Part shown: one piece after another, positions 1 to 8,584 of the stretch
Layout of the letters: the number at the start of each line of letters is the position of its first letter
Position numbering within the stretch: position 1 is the stretch's first letter
Assembly (NCBI GenBank): GCA_902984215.1
Contig: CADWAF010004022.1
Location: forward strand, 1-14,643
From: Willaertia magna
Taxonomy: Eukaryota > Heterolobosea > Eutetramitea > Acrasida > Naegleriidae
Direction of reading: 5' to 3'
DNA: 14,643 nucleotides
Position numbers and translations under genes: made by a program
The notes under the pieces: model-generated
Databases searched by the model: none
Told to the model about the DNA's origin: nothing
The model's input: the letters and a program-made list of their open reading frames with translations, nothing else

Positions 1-160
1 AACAAACAAACGGATTGTGTTAAAATTGGTGTTAAAAATTTGTTGATCAAAAATGATTTTGGAAATTTTTAAGTTTTTTACTTTTAAGTCGTTGAAATTC
101 TTTAAATTAAATAATTAACTACAGGCTTTCTCAATAAACAAACTTGAAGTGACTCTGCTT

Positions 161-224
161 GTAAAGGCTTGTTATAATAAGTGTTGCTAACAACAAGATG
201 ATGATGATGACAACTTTACTACAG
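161..224 (+). other. Possible 5' UTR intron of the first gene
   Basis: The segment starts GTAAAG, contains TTGCTAAC (184-191, close to the TACTAAC branch-point consensus) and ends CTACAG, with about 34 bases from branch A to the acceptor. All three intron signals are in order just upstream of the ATG at 252, so a 64-nt leader intron is plausible. The rest of 1-251 looks like promoter and leader DNA. Frame 1 is open from base 1 to a TAA at 70-72 (23 codons), which could be the tail of a gene to the left but is short enough to be chance. Only transcript data can decide. Confidence 0.3.
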
Positions 225-251
225 TTATCGGAAAGATGATTTTTTTTAAAA

Positions 252-863
252 ATGAATCAATTTCAATTTAACTTTTCCGATAATGAAGATGATCAACAAC
301 AACAACCTTTCCGAAATCAAAAAACTAAATTAACTAATAATAACTCTTCTGAAAATTATTATCATGGAGATGAATATTTATATAATAATGAAGAAGATGA
401 AGATGATGAAGAATTAATTTTAGGTAAAGAATTAATTGAACCATCTCAACTTATACCATCTACTGATTTATATGAAGAAGTTCAAGGAGATCCCTTAATA
501 AAAATTAAACGAGAACTAATGAAACAACAAGAAAAGTATAAAAAATTAAAAATTAGTTTTATTATCATTTTTCTTCTTTTTATTTTTTTATTATTTTTAT
601 TTGTAGGTTCCTCCATACTTTACCTTAGAGAAAAGTATTTTATTCAAAATGGTAATTTAAATAATACTGCAATAGTAACAACAACAATTAATGGTTTTAC
701 TAATAGTTTTACTAATAGCCTAGTTAATGGTTATTTGTTTGTTAATAATAATAATAAATTATTGGAACAGAAACAAGAGTTGAGGCAACCAATGACGGAA
801 GAAGAAAAGGAAAGAATGTTAAGAGAACGTTTGACAATAAAAGAAAAATTTTTAGGCGATTAA
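252..863 (+). CDS. Single-pass membrane protein, unknown function (203 aa)
   Basis: I do not recognise a family. Residues 1-60 are acidic and Asn/Gln-rich with Asp/Glu runs around 47-54. Residues 84-100 are strongly basic (KIKRELMKQQEKYKKLK) and lead into one hydrophobic segment at about 101-125, rich in Ile, Leu and Phe. By the positive-inside rule the N-terminus should face the cytosol and the C-terminus the lumen or outside. There is one N-glycosylation sequon (Asn137-Asn-Thr). Residues 170-200 are highly charged and probably helical. There is no signal peptide, so it would be a signal-anchor (type II-like) protein. The start is supported by an in-frame TGA at 237-239 and an AAAA run directly before the ATG. 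It ends TAA, 41 bases from the stop of the convergent protease gene. That this is a real gene is fairly sure; its role is open. Confidence 0.75.
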   Translation: MNQFQFNFSDNEDDQQQQPFRNQKTKLTNNNSSENYYHGDEYLYNNEEDEDDEELILGKELIEPSQLIPSTDLYEEVQGDPLIKIKRELMKQQEKYKKLKISFIIIFLLFIFLLFLFVGSSILYLREKYFIQNGNLNNTAIVTTTINGFTNSFTNSLVNGYLFVNNNNKLLEQKQELRQPMTEEEKERMLRERLTIKEKFLGD

Positions 864-870
864 TAACTTT

Positions 871-876
871 AATAAA
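871..876 (+). terminator. Polyadenylation signal AATAAA for the 252-863 gene
   Basis: AATAAA lies 8 bases after the TAA stop of the + strand gene. In this AT-rich DNA the hexamer is common by chance, but its position fits a very short 3' UTR. Confidence 0.45.
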
Positions 877-885
877 TAAGTTAAA

Positions 886-891
886 TTTATT
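886..891 (-). terminator. Polyadenylation signal AATAAA for the ubiquitin protease gene
   Basis: TTTATT on the + strand is AATAAA on the - strand, 13 bases beyond the protease stop codon (905-907). Together with the signal at 871-876 it implies that the two convergent transcripts overlap at their 3' ends. Confidence 0.45.
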
Positions 892-904
892 CAAAAATAA
901 AAAT

Positions 905-2425
905 TTATTTTTTTGTATAAAATAAACAATACGCCTCAATCTTATTAAATTTTTGTTCATAATTATTTTCATCATTACTACAGTCAACTTTACAAATCGT
1001 TTCATCATTACAATGATACCAACAATTATTTCTTTTTATAAAACAAGTATAATGACCATAAGATATTGAACTACCATGATGACAAATTATTGAAGTTAAC
1101 TCATAATTAGCAGACATACCATTAGCGTTAGCAATAATATCACCATTATTATTATTATTTGCGTTAGCGTTAGCATTACCACCTATACTACCACTCTCAC
1201 TACTAGTTGTATTATTATTTACACTAATACCACTCTCACTATTATTACCACTACTACCATCACTACTATTAAGAGTAGTGGTACTAGTACTAGTGCTAAG
1301 CTTATTATTATTATTGTTATTAAATGTATTGTTGTTATTATTATTAAAAAAATTATCGTGAGCAAAATCCTTTTCTAAAAAATGATTTAAATAATTATTT
1401 ATATTAAAATTTAAAGGAAAATTTATAAAATCTTTCTTTTTATAAATTCCATTATCTGAAAATAAAAAATTCCAAAAAGAAGATTGTTGTTGTGAAAATA
1501 TTTGTTCAAATCTTTTAAAATGTATAATTAAAGTATTTGGTAATTTTTTTAATAAATTAAATTTTTCTGCATTTCTATAATTTTTACAAAAATCACATTG
1601 ATATTTATTTTCGTTAATTAAATATTCCTTTTCAAAATATTTTGTAAAACAATCTTGTAAAGAAATTTCACAATTATTTTTAGTGGTTGTATTATTATTA
1701 TTTGTATAAAAAAAGGAAGAAATATAATGATATGAACTTTTTAAAAATCCGGTATTGTTATTGTTATTATTTTCTAATTTTGGGATTGAAGTGCTAAAAT
1801 AAAAACAATATTGTTTTGTAATTGATGATTTTTTACATTCTTCACATGTCACATTCGTTATTTGTTCAATTTGAAATAAATCATTTAATCCATTTTCTAA
1901 ATTTATTATTAAATTATTTAAATTTAAATTATAATTATCTTTTAAATTATGTATTTTACTAAATTTAATTAATTCAATAATAGCTTCATGTATAGAATCA
2001 ATAATTAATTGTAAAAATTCAACGGCATCTTGTTGTTCATTAAAATAATAATCATATAAATATGGAAATGATTTGTAAAAAGAATTTAATAAATCTTGTA
2101 AAGTATTTTCGTCATGATAATAATTATTTATAAATTGTTTAAAAAAATAAAATAATTCAATTTCGTTTTTAATTTTTTTATTTTCTTTTAAATAAATGAT
2201 TAATAATTCATCTAATAATTTACTTTTAATAATTTCTATTAAATCTTTGCAATTTAGTAAACATTGAAGAGCAGAATTTGCATAACAAGTATTTCCGTAA
2301 TTTGTTAATCCAAATATTTCATCTTCTTCATTCCTATCCTCTAATTCTTCCTCTTCACTCATCACTTCATCGCCATCATCATTATAAACGTCTATTTCTT
2401 TCTGATATGTACTATCTTCTTCCAT
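905..2425 (-). CDS. Ubiquitin-specific protease (USP/UBP, peptidase C19), 506 aa
   Basis: A cysteine protease that removes ubiquitin from proteins. The Cys box is at 39-57 (GLTNYGNTCYANSALQCLL, catalytic Cys47). QQDAVEFL is at 131-138 and the USP hallmark LPNTLIIHFKRF at 295-306. The His box SYGHYTC carries catalytic His458, followed by WYHCND, in which Asn473 (or Asp474) is the third catalytic residue. Two CxxC pairs (Cys194/197 and Cys277/280) form the zinc ribbon of the fingers region. A low-complexity Asn/Ser/Thr/Gly insert at about 360-437 separates the fingers and palm from the His box. Residues 1-37 are acidic and lie outside the catalytic domain. The ATG at 2425 follows eight A's. There is no intron and no extra targeting domain. 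The Asn in the third catalytic position recalls the USP3-like pattern, but I cannot assign a specific orthologue. Confidence 0.95.
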   Translation of the reverse strand: MEEDSTYQKEIDVYNDDGDEVMSEEEELEDRNEEDEIFGLTNYGNTCYANSALQCLLNCKDLIEIIKSKLLDELLIIYLKENKKIKNEIELFYFFKQFINNYYHDENTLQDLLNSFYKSFPYLYDYYFNEQQDAVEFLQLIIDSIHEAIIELIKFSKIHNLKDNYNLNLNNLIINLENGLNDLFQIEQITNVTCEECKKSSITKQYCFYFSTSIPKLENNNNNNTGFLKSSYHYISSFFYTNNNNTTTKNNCEISLQDCFTKYFEKEYLINENKYQCDFCKNYRNAEKFNLLKKLPNTLIIHFKRFEQIFSQQQSSFWNFLFSDNGIYKKKDFINFPLNFNINNYLNHFLEKDFAHDNFFNNNNNNTFNNNNNNKLSTSTSTTTLNSSDGSSGNNSESGISVNNNTTSSESGSIGGNANANANNNNNGDIIANANGMSANYELTSIICHHGSSISYGHYTCFIKRNNCWYHCNDETICKVDCSNDENNYEQKFNKIEAYCLFYTKK

Positions 2426-2608
2426 TTTTTTTTAGAAGTCAGCAGGATAACTTCATATGAAAGGAGGAAATGCATGACGTATGTGCGTAAAGAGAGGGAG
2501 AGAAAGAATTACATAGTTTTTTAAGGGAAAAGGCTAGGAAGATGAATAAACTGCTGATGGGTTACGTCTATAAAGTTTTTTTGTTTCGGTCAGGTCAATT
2601 GAAATGTC
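2426..2608 (-). promoter_or_regulatory. Short intergenic region upstream of the ubiquitin protease gene
   Basis: This 183-base gap between the DRC9 stop and the protease start must hold the protease promoter. Reading the + strand it contains TGACGT (2475-2480, a bZIP/CRE-like half-site), a purine-only GA tract at about 2489-2508 (a CT tract on the gene strand) and AAAGGCT at 2529-2535, a word also seen upstream of three other genes here. Promoter function is inferred from position only. Confidence 0.35.
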
Positions 2609-4132
2609 TTAGTTCTTTGTTTTTTGTTTAGTACTTGGACTTGGCTTTTTCTTTTTTCTTGAAGCAAATTCTTCTCTTGCTTTATAACACTTAAAGGCAA
2701 GCTTAATGATATTGGCTGAATTATGAATTTTCCTTTCTAGATCTTCAGCCTCTTTCTTTTTAGCTAAGGCATCTTGTTCTTCCGACAATCTTTTGAAATC
2801 CTTCTCCTTTTCATATCTTTCCTCTAATTGTTTTAATTTTTCAATTTGATCTTCTCTCATACTTTCCCAGTGGCTAATCTTTGAACGAAGCTCTTCGGAT
2901 TCCTTTTCTAACTTATCTTTCCAGAAATCACCCTTTTCCTTTAGTTCCTTAGTTTTCTTTTCAAGAAAGACGTCAACTTCTGAGAAAACATTCTTCTCCA
3001 CGTCCACTTCTATTGTCTTTTTAATGGATTCTTCTTCCAGTCTCAAAAGAACACTATTTTCTCTTCTTCTTCTTGATTGGAATGAGGCCTCTTCTGTAGC
3101 ATGATGTTTGGCATCCTCTTCCTCTGTCATCTTTTTTAATTTTCTCAATTTATTCAGCAAATTATTAATCTTAGTACTTTTATCCTCTACATCTTTCTTT
3201 TTAGATTCCTTTTCCCTTATCACTTCATTTCTAAGCTTAATTACCTGCTCCAAAGTCTTCCCTTCTTGTTCAGTAATATATTGTAAATACTCTTTCCTCT
3301 CCTTTTCTTCCTTTACAATCTTCATAAAGTTATCGTAAGGCACGTCTAGCCTTATAGCAGCTACAGAAGAAACACTTGCACTTTCCGAAGATAAAAACAA
3401 ATCACCGCCTCCTCCTACGTTAAGGTTATTAGTGTCAAAGGAATTACCTGAAAGGCTAACATCAAACATTCCACTAAGGAAATTAGAAGAATTCAAGTTC
3501 TTAAACTTTGGAGTGTTTGTTTTTTGAATTTGAGGTTTTAAACCTGTCTGTATATCTTCTAGGCATCGTTTAAAGATCGTTTTAATTTCGTCTCTTTCGG
3601 TCTGAATTTTCTTCCAATTCTCTAATTCATTTGGAGTTTCCTTAAGATTTCTACAAAGCTTCTTAGTATTATCTTTCAACTTCTTTTGAATTGTTTCTTG
3701 TTCTTGTTTTATCTTATTAATTTCTTCTAATGACTGTTTCATACTGTTTTGATCTTTTTGCGACCTTAAAATGTAAGAAAGTGACTCATATCTATTGCCT
3801 AACACTCTTTGCTCTTCTAAAATGTTCGCTACTGCATTTCTTTCTTGATCATTAGTAGTATCTTCATTTTCTTGATCCTTTTCATTCTCTTCTTCATTCC
3901 CGATTAGTTCCTTAATATCTCCAGACAAAATATCTAATAATTCTAATTTTTTAATGGTATCTTCTATTACTGCACTAGCTCTTAAGGCTAAGGCTGGATG
4001 TAAAATAAAATCGGACTGTCTAATTCTTGATAAACCTCTAAAACTTGAGCCTTGTTGAGGAGATATTTGTTGTTTAGATCTTCCTGAAGTTGAAGGAACC
4101 TTTAGAGTTGGGGGAGGAACATTTAAAGACAT
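2609..4132 (-). CDS. DRC9: Dynein regulatory complex subunit 9 / IQ domain protein G homologue (507 aa)
   Basis: A likely nexin-dynein regulatory complex subunit, which links outer doublets of motile axonemes and regulates dynein. After a Pro/Ser-rich start (1-40) most of the protein is predicted coiled coil. Residues ~375-410 (EVDVEKNVFSEVDVFL, then FWKDKLEK) match the pattern I recall for IQCG/DRC9, where a Glu-rich helix is followed by FL-x-K-x-L-E-x-FW-x-K. Residues 475-489 (IIKLAFKCYKAREEF) form a degenerate IQ-like helix followed by a Lys-rich tail, as in IQCG. I chose the ATG at 4132, which has six A's before it. The frame stays open to another ATG at 4255, but those 41 residues are Phe/Asn/Leu-rich and unlike the rest, so they are probably leader. 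Its coding GC is clearly higher than that of neighbouring genes. No intron is seen. Another coiled-coil axonemal protein is the main alternative. Confidence 0.72.
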   Translation of the reverse strand: MSLNVPPPTLKVPSTSGRSKQQISPQQGSSFRGLSRIRQSDFILHPALALRASAVIEDTIKKLELLDILSGDIKELIGNEEENEKDQENEDTTNDQERNAVANILEEQRVLGNRYESLSYILRSQKDQNSMKQSLEEINKIKQEQETIQKKLKDNTKKLCRNLKETPNELENWKKIQTERDEIKTIFKRCLEDIQTGLKPQIQKTNTPKFKNLNSSNFLSGMFDVSLSGNSFDTNNLNVGGGGDLFLSSESASVSSVAAIRLDVPYDNFMKIVKEEKERKEYLQYITEQEGKTLEQVIKLRNEVIREKESKKKDVEDKSTKINNLLNKLRKLKKMTEEEDAKHHATEEASFQSRRRRENSVLLRLEEESIKKTIEVDVEKNVFSEVDVFLEKKTKELKEKGDFWKDKLEKESEELRSKISHWESMREDQIEKLKQLEERYEKEKDFKRLSEEQDALAKKKEAEDLERKIHNSANIIKLAFKCYKAREEFASRKKKKPSPSTKQKTKN

Positions 4133-4318
4133 TTTTTTATTGTTTTTAAGGAACAATCCATTGTTTACAAAATAATTACTAAAATAAAGAATTAAAAAAT
4201 CTTGGAATTCCCTTTTCAAACACAAGAAAAAAGAGTTGAAAATTATGGTTTGCATTTTTTAAAAAATTTAAAAACTTTATAGCTACTATTACAGTTAAAT
4301 TCATTTACAATAAATACA

Positions 4319-7300
4319 TTACAATGACTCTAAATTAGAAGAAGTATCACTAATTGATTGAAAACTAGATGAATTTGAAGAAATTTCTTCATTATCTTCA
4401 TCATTTTCATTAGAAGAAGAAGAAATTGAAATATCATCACTTCCAGATAATTGACTTGAATCTTGTGATAATTGATAATTTGTAATTTCATCAGCAACCC
4501 ATAATAATGAACTATTACATTGTAATAACATATTTTCACTTTCTGATAAAATATTTAATTGTGTATCAATTTGTTGTAATTGTAATTTAAAATAATTATC
4601 AATTCCTTGTAAATTATGTACAGTTTGATTTATATTTTCAACATCTAATAAAATAGATTTTGCTAATTGTTCATATTTAATATAACGTTGATAATATAAT
4701 TTAATTTTTTTAATCTTTTCTAAAGTTTTATCTAAATTATTTGATTGTTTATAAATTAAATAAGTTTTTTTTAAATTATTTAATTTTTCACTTAATAAAA
4801 ATAATTTTGTTTTTAATAATTCAATCATTGATTGATTTTCTTTTTCTAAAAATAAAACAACATGTTGAATATAAACAATAGTTGATTGATGAACTAATTG
4901 ATCAATTCCATTTCTTCTTTTTTGTAAAGCATTAACCAATACATTTTTTGTGTCTATTAAATAGTTTGTAATGGATTGAAACATGTTATTGTCAGTAATC
5001 TGAATATCACTTATAATTTCTCTTAATTCATTTTCTTTTTTTTCTAATTTATTTAATTCTTCTAAAAATAAATTTCTTTTTAAATTCTTTTGATTTTCAT
5101 ATTCAATTTTATCTAATTGTACTTGTTTTAATTGTTTATTAATTAATAATAATTCCTTTTCTAATTCTTCCTTTTTTTTTAACAGTAAATTTTCCCGCTC
5201 CTTTAAAAGGTCCATTTGGCGGTCAACTGTAGTGAGTTCTTCCCGCATTTTTTCGTTAACGGATTTTTTATCGTCCTCAAATTTTTCAATCTTTTCTTTT
5301 AATAATAATCTTTCTTCATTTGGTAATTGTGTTTGATTATGGATTAATGTTGTTTCTAATTGTTCAATGGTTTGATTAAAAAGGAAATGAATTTCATTTA
5401 TGGAATTCCATTTATGTGAAAGAGAAATTAATAATTCCCTTTTTTGTTCATATAATTTAACTAATTCGGAATTTAACATTATTTCTTTTTGTTTTAATAA
5501 AAATGATTTTCCTTGTTGTTGTGATGCTTGTAATCCTTTTTGTAATGTTGATGATTGTAAAATTGATTGTGATTGTGATAAATGCAATGGTTGATTTTTC
5601 ATAAAATAAGTATAATTTACAATTTCTTTTTGTTTATCAACAATTTGTTTGTCAATTGTTGTCAATGTTGACATTAATAATTTTTGTTGATCTGGTTTCG
5701 TTTTAAATTGTGAAATTGTAGTTCCCACTAATTCACATATTAAACGTAACAATTCAAAACCACCATCAACAACATCAATATTCCCAGAAGTACTACAACC
5801 AGTCATTATTATTTCTTCATTCAACGTTTCTTCTTCTGGACTCATATTCTCTATTGAATCGCCATGATAACCAATGTTTATATTAGAAGAAGAAGTAACA
5901 TTAGTTGAATTATATTTTAAAAGTAATTCACCAATTCTTTTAATTGTCGTTAATAATTGATAATGATCAGATTCTTCACCAATTAGGCAAATATTAAAAA
6001 GTTCTAAAATAGTTGTATCTTCTAATAGAAGAGGATTTAAAATAATACTTTTAGCTATATTTTCTAAAGTTTGACTTTTTAAAAAAACTTCTTTAAAGGT
6101 TAATAATTTATAATTTTCATCAACGTAGGTTTGTAATGGAGATAGACCAGTATTTGGTAAGATTACGTTATTATTCCCGCCAACACCACTAACGTTATTC
6201 CCGCCAATCATTACGTGTGGTGGGGATTGTGTTGAAGATTGTGTTGAGGCATCAAAAAGGCTGTTTGTATTTGCAGTATAACTTATTGGTGCAGGAGCTG
6301 ATACATCAATATTATCAGATTCTCTAATTAAAGTAATCCATTCTTTCCATAAAACATTTCTAATAGCAGAATCTAAAAAGGTTAAAGCAGCCTTCTCTAA
6401 AGCATCTCTTAAGGCTGGCGCTGTCGTAATATTTTGAAAATGTAATGCTGTAATGGATATAATTGGTATTGTTGCTTGTTGTTGAGATTGTTGTTGTTGT
6501 TGTATTGGAAAGCAAATGGCTGATTGTTGTTGTTGTGGAGAGTTAGATGATGATTTTTGTGGAAAGCAAAGATAGGATTGTTGTTGTTGTAATTGTTGCG
6601 ATTGACTAAAATTTGCATATTCTTGTTTTTGTTGTTGAGATAATACTTGTTGAATTAATAAATTATTTCCATTATTATTATTATTAGCATCATCATTATT
6701 ATCTAAAGTAGAAAATGAACTACCACTATTTGGATCTAAAGATATCATTCCAATAGATGTATTATTACTATTGTTATTATTATTACTAATTGTATTACTA
6801 TTATTGGATTGTTGTATGGAAGGTGTTATAGAAGAAGTACTTGTTGTACTATTAGCACTATTATTATTGTTGGTATAATTTGTTGGAGTGCCAACAAGAC
6901 CTTGGCCAAGTGAGGCAGATAACATTGCAGAAACAGAAGGATCAATATCACCACCACTTCCAACATTACTTGTAGTTGAAGATGGAAAGATCAGATTATT
7001 ATTGAATGAACTTGTATTTTCTAAGGCTAGTGAAGATGGTACGCTATAACATATATTATTACTGCTTGTATTATTACTACTATTCATATTGTGGTTATTA
7101 TTACTAATATTTGGAGCGCTATTGGGAATAATTACACCATTTAATTGTTTGTTATTGTTCTTTCCAGTAAAAGTATCTATTGTTAATGAATCTTCTGTAT
7201 TGTTGTAGCTATCATTATCTAACTCTTCAATGAGTGGTGATTCAATCGTGTTATTTGTTGAATTATTATTATTGGTATTTGTTGTTATGGGTTGTTGAAT

Positions 7301-7924
7301 ATTATTTATTGTGTTATTATTATTTGTTGAAGTATTATTTAATAAAGATAATTGTTGTTGTAATTGTTGACTCATTAATTCATTTTCAAGTAAAGATTGA
7401 TTTAATTTTCTTTTAATTTGTTCTTGTTCTTGAATTATTTGTTGTAAAGTACTTGCTGATTTATGTATTATCCCTGTTGCTGCCGTCGTTGTTGTAGTTG
7501 TTGTCGTTGTTATGGGTTGAATATTATTTGTATTATTACTATTATTACCACTACCATTAAGGCTACTAACATCACTACTAACAACAACAACACCACTATT
7601 ATTATTATTATTGTTATGACCTAATGTATTATTATTTGTAGTAATAATACTTGTTGTTGGTGTTGTTATCGTTGTTGTATTTACTTGTTGTTGTTGTTGT
7701 TGAATACTAGTATTACTAGTATTATTATTGGTATTAGCTGCTAATAAGGAATTAAAGTTATTTGCATTCATATTAATACTTAAAGTACTTTTATTTGAAA
7801 GTGTAGGTAATGATGAAGTTATTGCATTTGGAGAATTTGTTGGAGATCTTTTTAAATTCTCATATATTGCTGTTGTTAATAAAGAAGTATTACTATTATT
7901 ATTATTATCTGTAGTAGGATTCAT
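4319..7924 (-). CDS. Asn/Gln-rich coiled-coil protein of unknown function (1,201 aa)
   Basis: Not recognised. Residues 1 to ~480 are low-complexity Asn/Ser/Thr with Gln runs, encoded by long ATT, GTT and TTG repeats on the + strand. Residues ~482-665 (nt ~6480-5930) look like a folded alpha-helical domain: LRDALEKAALTFLDSAIRNV, then a Gly/Asn-rich loop, then FKEVFLKSQTLENIAKSI and further amphipathic helices. Residues ~745-1135 (nt ~5690-4520) form a long heptad-rich coiled coil with KERENLLLKKKEELEKELLL at its core. The last ~45 residues are acidic and Ser-rich, resembling a casein-kinase-type phosphorylation tail. No transmembrane segment or catalytic motif is seen. The frame extends upstream only to a TTG at 7948. 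The first ATG is at 7924, directly after eight A's, so I use it. The layout suggests a scaffold or cytoskeletal adaptor, which is inference only. Confidence 0.85.
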   Translation of the reverse strand: MNPTTDNNNNSNTSLLTTAIYENLKRSPTNSPNAITSSLPTLSNKSTLSINMNANNFNSLLAANTNNNTSNTSIQQQQQQVNTTTITTPTTSIITTNNNTLGHNNNNNNSGVVVVSSDVSSLNGSGNNSNNTNNIQPITTTTTTTTTAATGIIHKSASTLQQIIQEQEQIKRKLNQSLLENELMSQQLQQQLSLLNNTSTNNNNTINNIQQPITTNTNNNNSTNNTIESPLIEELDNDSYNNTEDSLTIDTFTGKNNNKQLNGVIIPNSAPNISNNNHNMNSSNNTSSNNICYSVPSSLALENTSSFNNNLIFPSSTTSNVGSGGDIDPSVSAMLSASLGQGLVGTPTNYTNNNNSANSTTSTSSITPSIQQSNNSNTISNNNNNSNNTSIGMISLDPNSGSSFSTLDNNDDANNNNNGNNLLIQQVLSQQQKQEYANFSQSQQLQQQQSYLCFPQKSSSNSPQQQQSAICFPIQQQQQSQQQATIPIISITALHFQNITTAPALRDALEKAALTFLDSAIRNVLWKEWITLIRESDNIDVSAPAPISYTANTNSLFDASTQSSTQSPPHVMIGGNNVSGVGGNNNVILPNTGLSPLQTYVDENYKLLTFKEVFLKSQTLENIAKSIILNPLLLEDTTILELFNICLIGEESDHYQLLTTIKRIGELLLKYNSTNVTSSSNINIGYHGDSIENMSPEEETLNEEIIMTGCSTSGNIDVVDGGFELLRLICELVGTTISQFKTKPDQQKLLMSTLTTIDKQIVDKQKEIVNYTYFMKNQPLHLSQSQSILQSSTLQKGLQASQQQGKSFLLKQKEIMLNSELVKLYEQKRELLISLSHKWNSINEIHFLFNQTIEQLETTLIHNQTQLPNEERLLLKEKIEKFEDDKKSVNEKMREELTTVDRQMDLLKERENLLLKKKEELEKELLLINKQLKQVQLDKIEYENQKNLKRNLFLEELNKLEKKENELREIISDIQITDNNMFQSITNYLIDTKNVLVNALQKRRNGIDQLVHQSTIVYIQHVVLFLEKENQSMIELLKTKLFLLSEKLNNLKKTYLIYKQSNNLDKTLEKIKKIKLYYQRYIKYEQLAKSILLDVENINQTVHNLQGIDNYFKLQLQQIDTQLNILSESENMLLQCNSSLLWVADEITNYQLSQDSSQLSGSDDISISSSSNENDEDNEEISSNSSSFQSISDTSSNLESL

Positions 7925-8150
7925 TTTTTTTTGTAAACTACTGGTCAACCGGGATGGGTATTATTAAATAAATGATGTATTAAATATATATTTGATATAG
8001 TTTGTTTGTTTGGATATATGTTTTAAATATTTGTAAAGGCTAAAAAACCTTATGCTATATAAATATTTATATATTGTAACAAGAAGAAGAGAATAAAAAG
8101 AAATGTTTTTAATAATGAATCAAATGAATGAATGGAAGGCTTGATGAAAA

Positions 8151-8162
8151 ATTCTTAAGAAT
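8151..8162. promoter_or_regulatory. 12-bp perfect palindrome ATTCTTAAGAAT
   Basis: The sequence equals its own reverse complement and lies about 230 bases upstream of the start of the 4319-7924 gene. The TTC-N4-GAA spacing does not match a heat-shock element, which has N2. It may be a dimer binding site, or chance in AT-rich DNA. Confidence 0.25.
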
Positions 8163-8390
8163 CGCGTTAATAAATTTTCTTTGTCCGCGTCTGTTGTTTG
8201 AAGTATTCTTTTTTACTTCTTTTTTAATGGTTTGATTAAAAATTGTAAGCAAGACTGCAGCAATAAAATAATTGAATCGAGATGACTTGCTTTAATTGGT
8301 AAAATGTCAAAAAAGTAATAATTTTACTCTATTTTGTAAATAGTGGTAAATAGATATTCTTGTTGAGGATCGTTATAAAAGATTTGAAAT

Positions 8391-8406
8391 AAAAAACTAG
8401 TTTTTT
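8391..8406. repeat. 16-bp perfect palindrome with CTAG core
   Basis: AAAAAACTAGTTTTTT is fully self-complementary, with six-base A and T arms around CTAG. A binding site for a dimeric factor or a cruciform-prone or transcription-termination site are possibilities; neither is shown. Confidence 0.35.
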
Positions 8407-8584
8407 TAATTGATAGGTATTAAATAAATTGTATAATTGATTTTAAAACTCATTTACTTATTTTAATCAATTTGTTTAAAATAGAAATAAAGTAAATTGT
8501 ACTTTTTTAATATTTTAACTTTAATTGTTGATATTCAAAGTAGCATATTTCTATCAATGTAATTTCAGGTATATAATGTATAAA

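Noticed and set aside
198..210. TGATGATGATGA as box C of a C/D snoRNA in the putative leader intron
   Set aside because: There is no box D (CTGA) or terminal stem at suitable distance; it is a simple ATG repeat.
1125..1185. GCGTTA/GTTAGC repeats resembling telomeric units
   Set aside because: They are in frame inside the USP low-complexity insert and simply encode alternating Ala/Asn.
4133..4255. 41-residue N-terminal extension of the DRC9-like protein from ATG 4255
   Set aside because: The extension is Phe/Asn/Leu-rich, unlike the rest of the protein, and contains intron-like AT DNA. The ATG at 4132 begins the compositionally normal protein after an A-run. It cannot be fully excluded without transcripts.
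7925..7948. Eight-residue extension of the 1,201-residue protein
   Set aside because: It starts with TTG; the first ATG is at 7924 in the usual A-run context.
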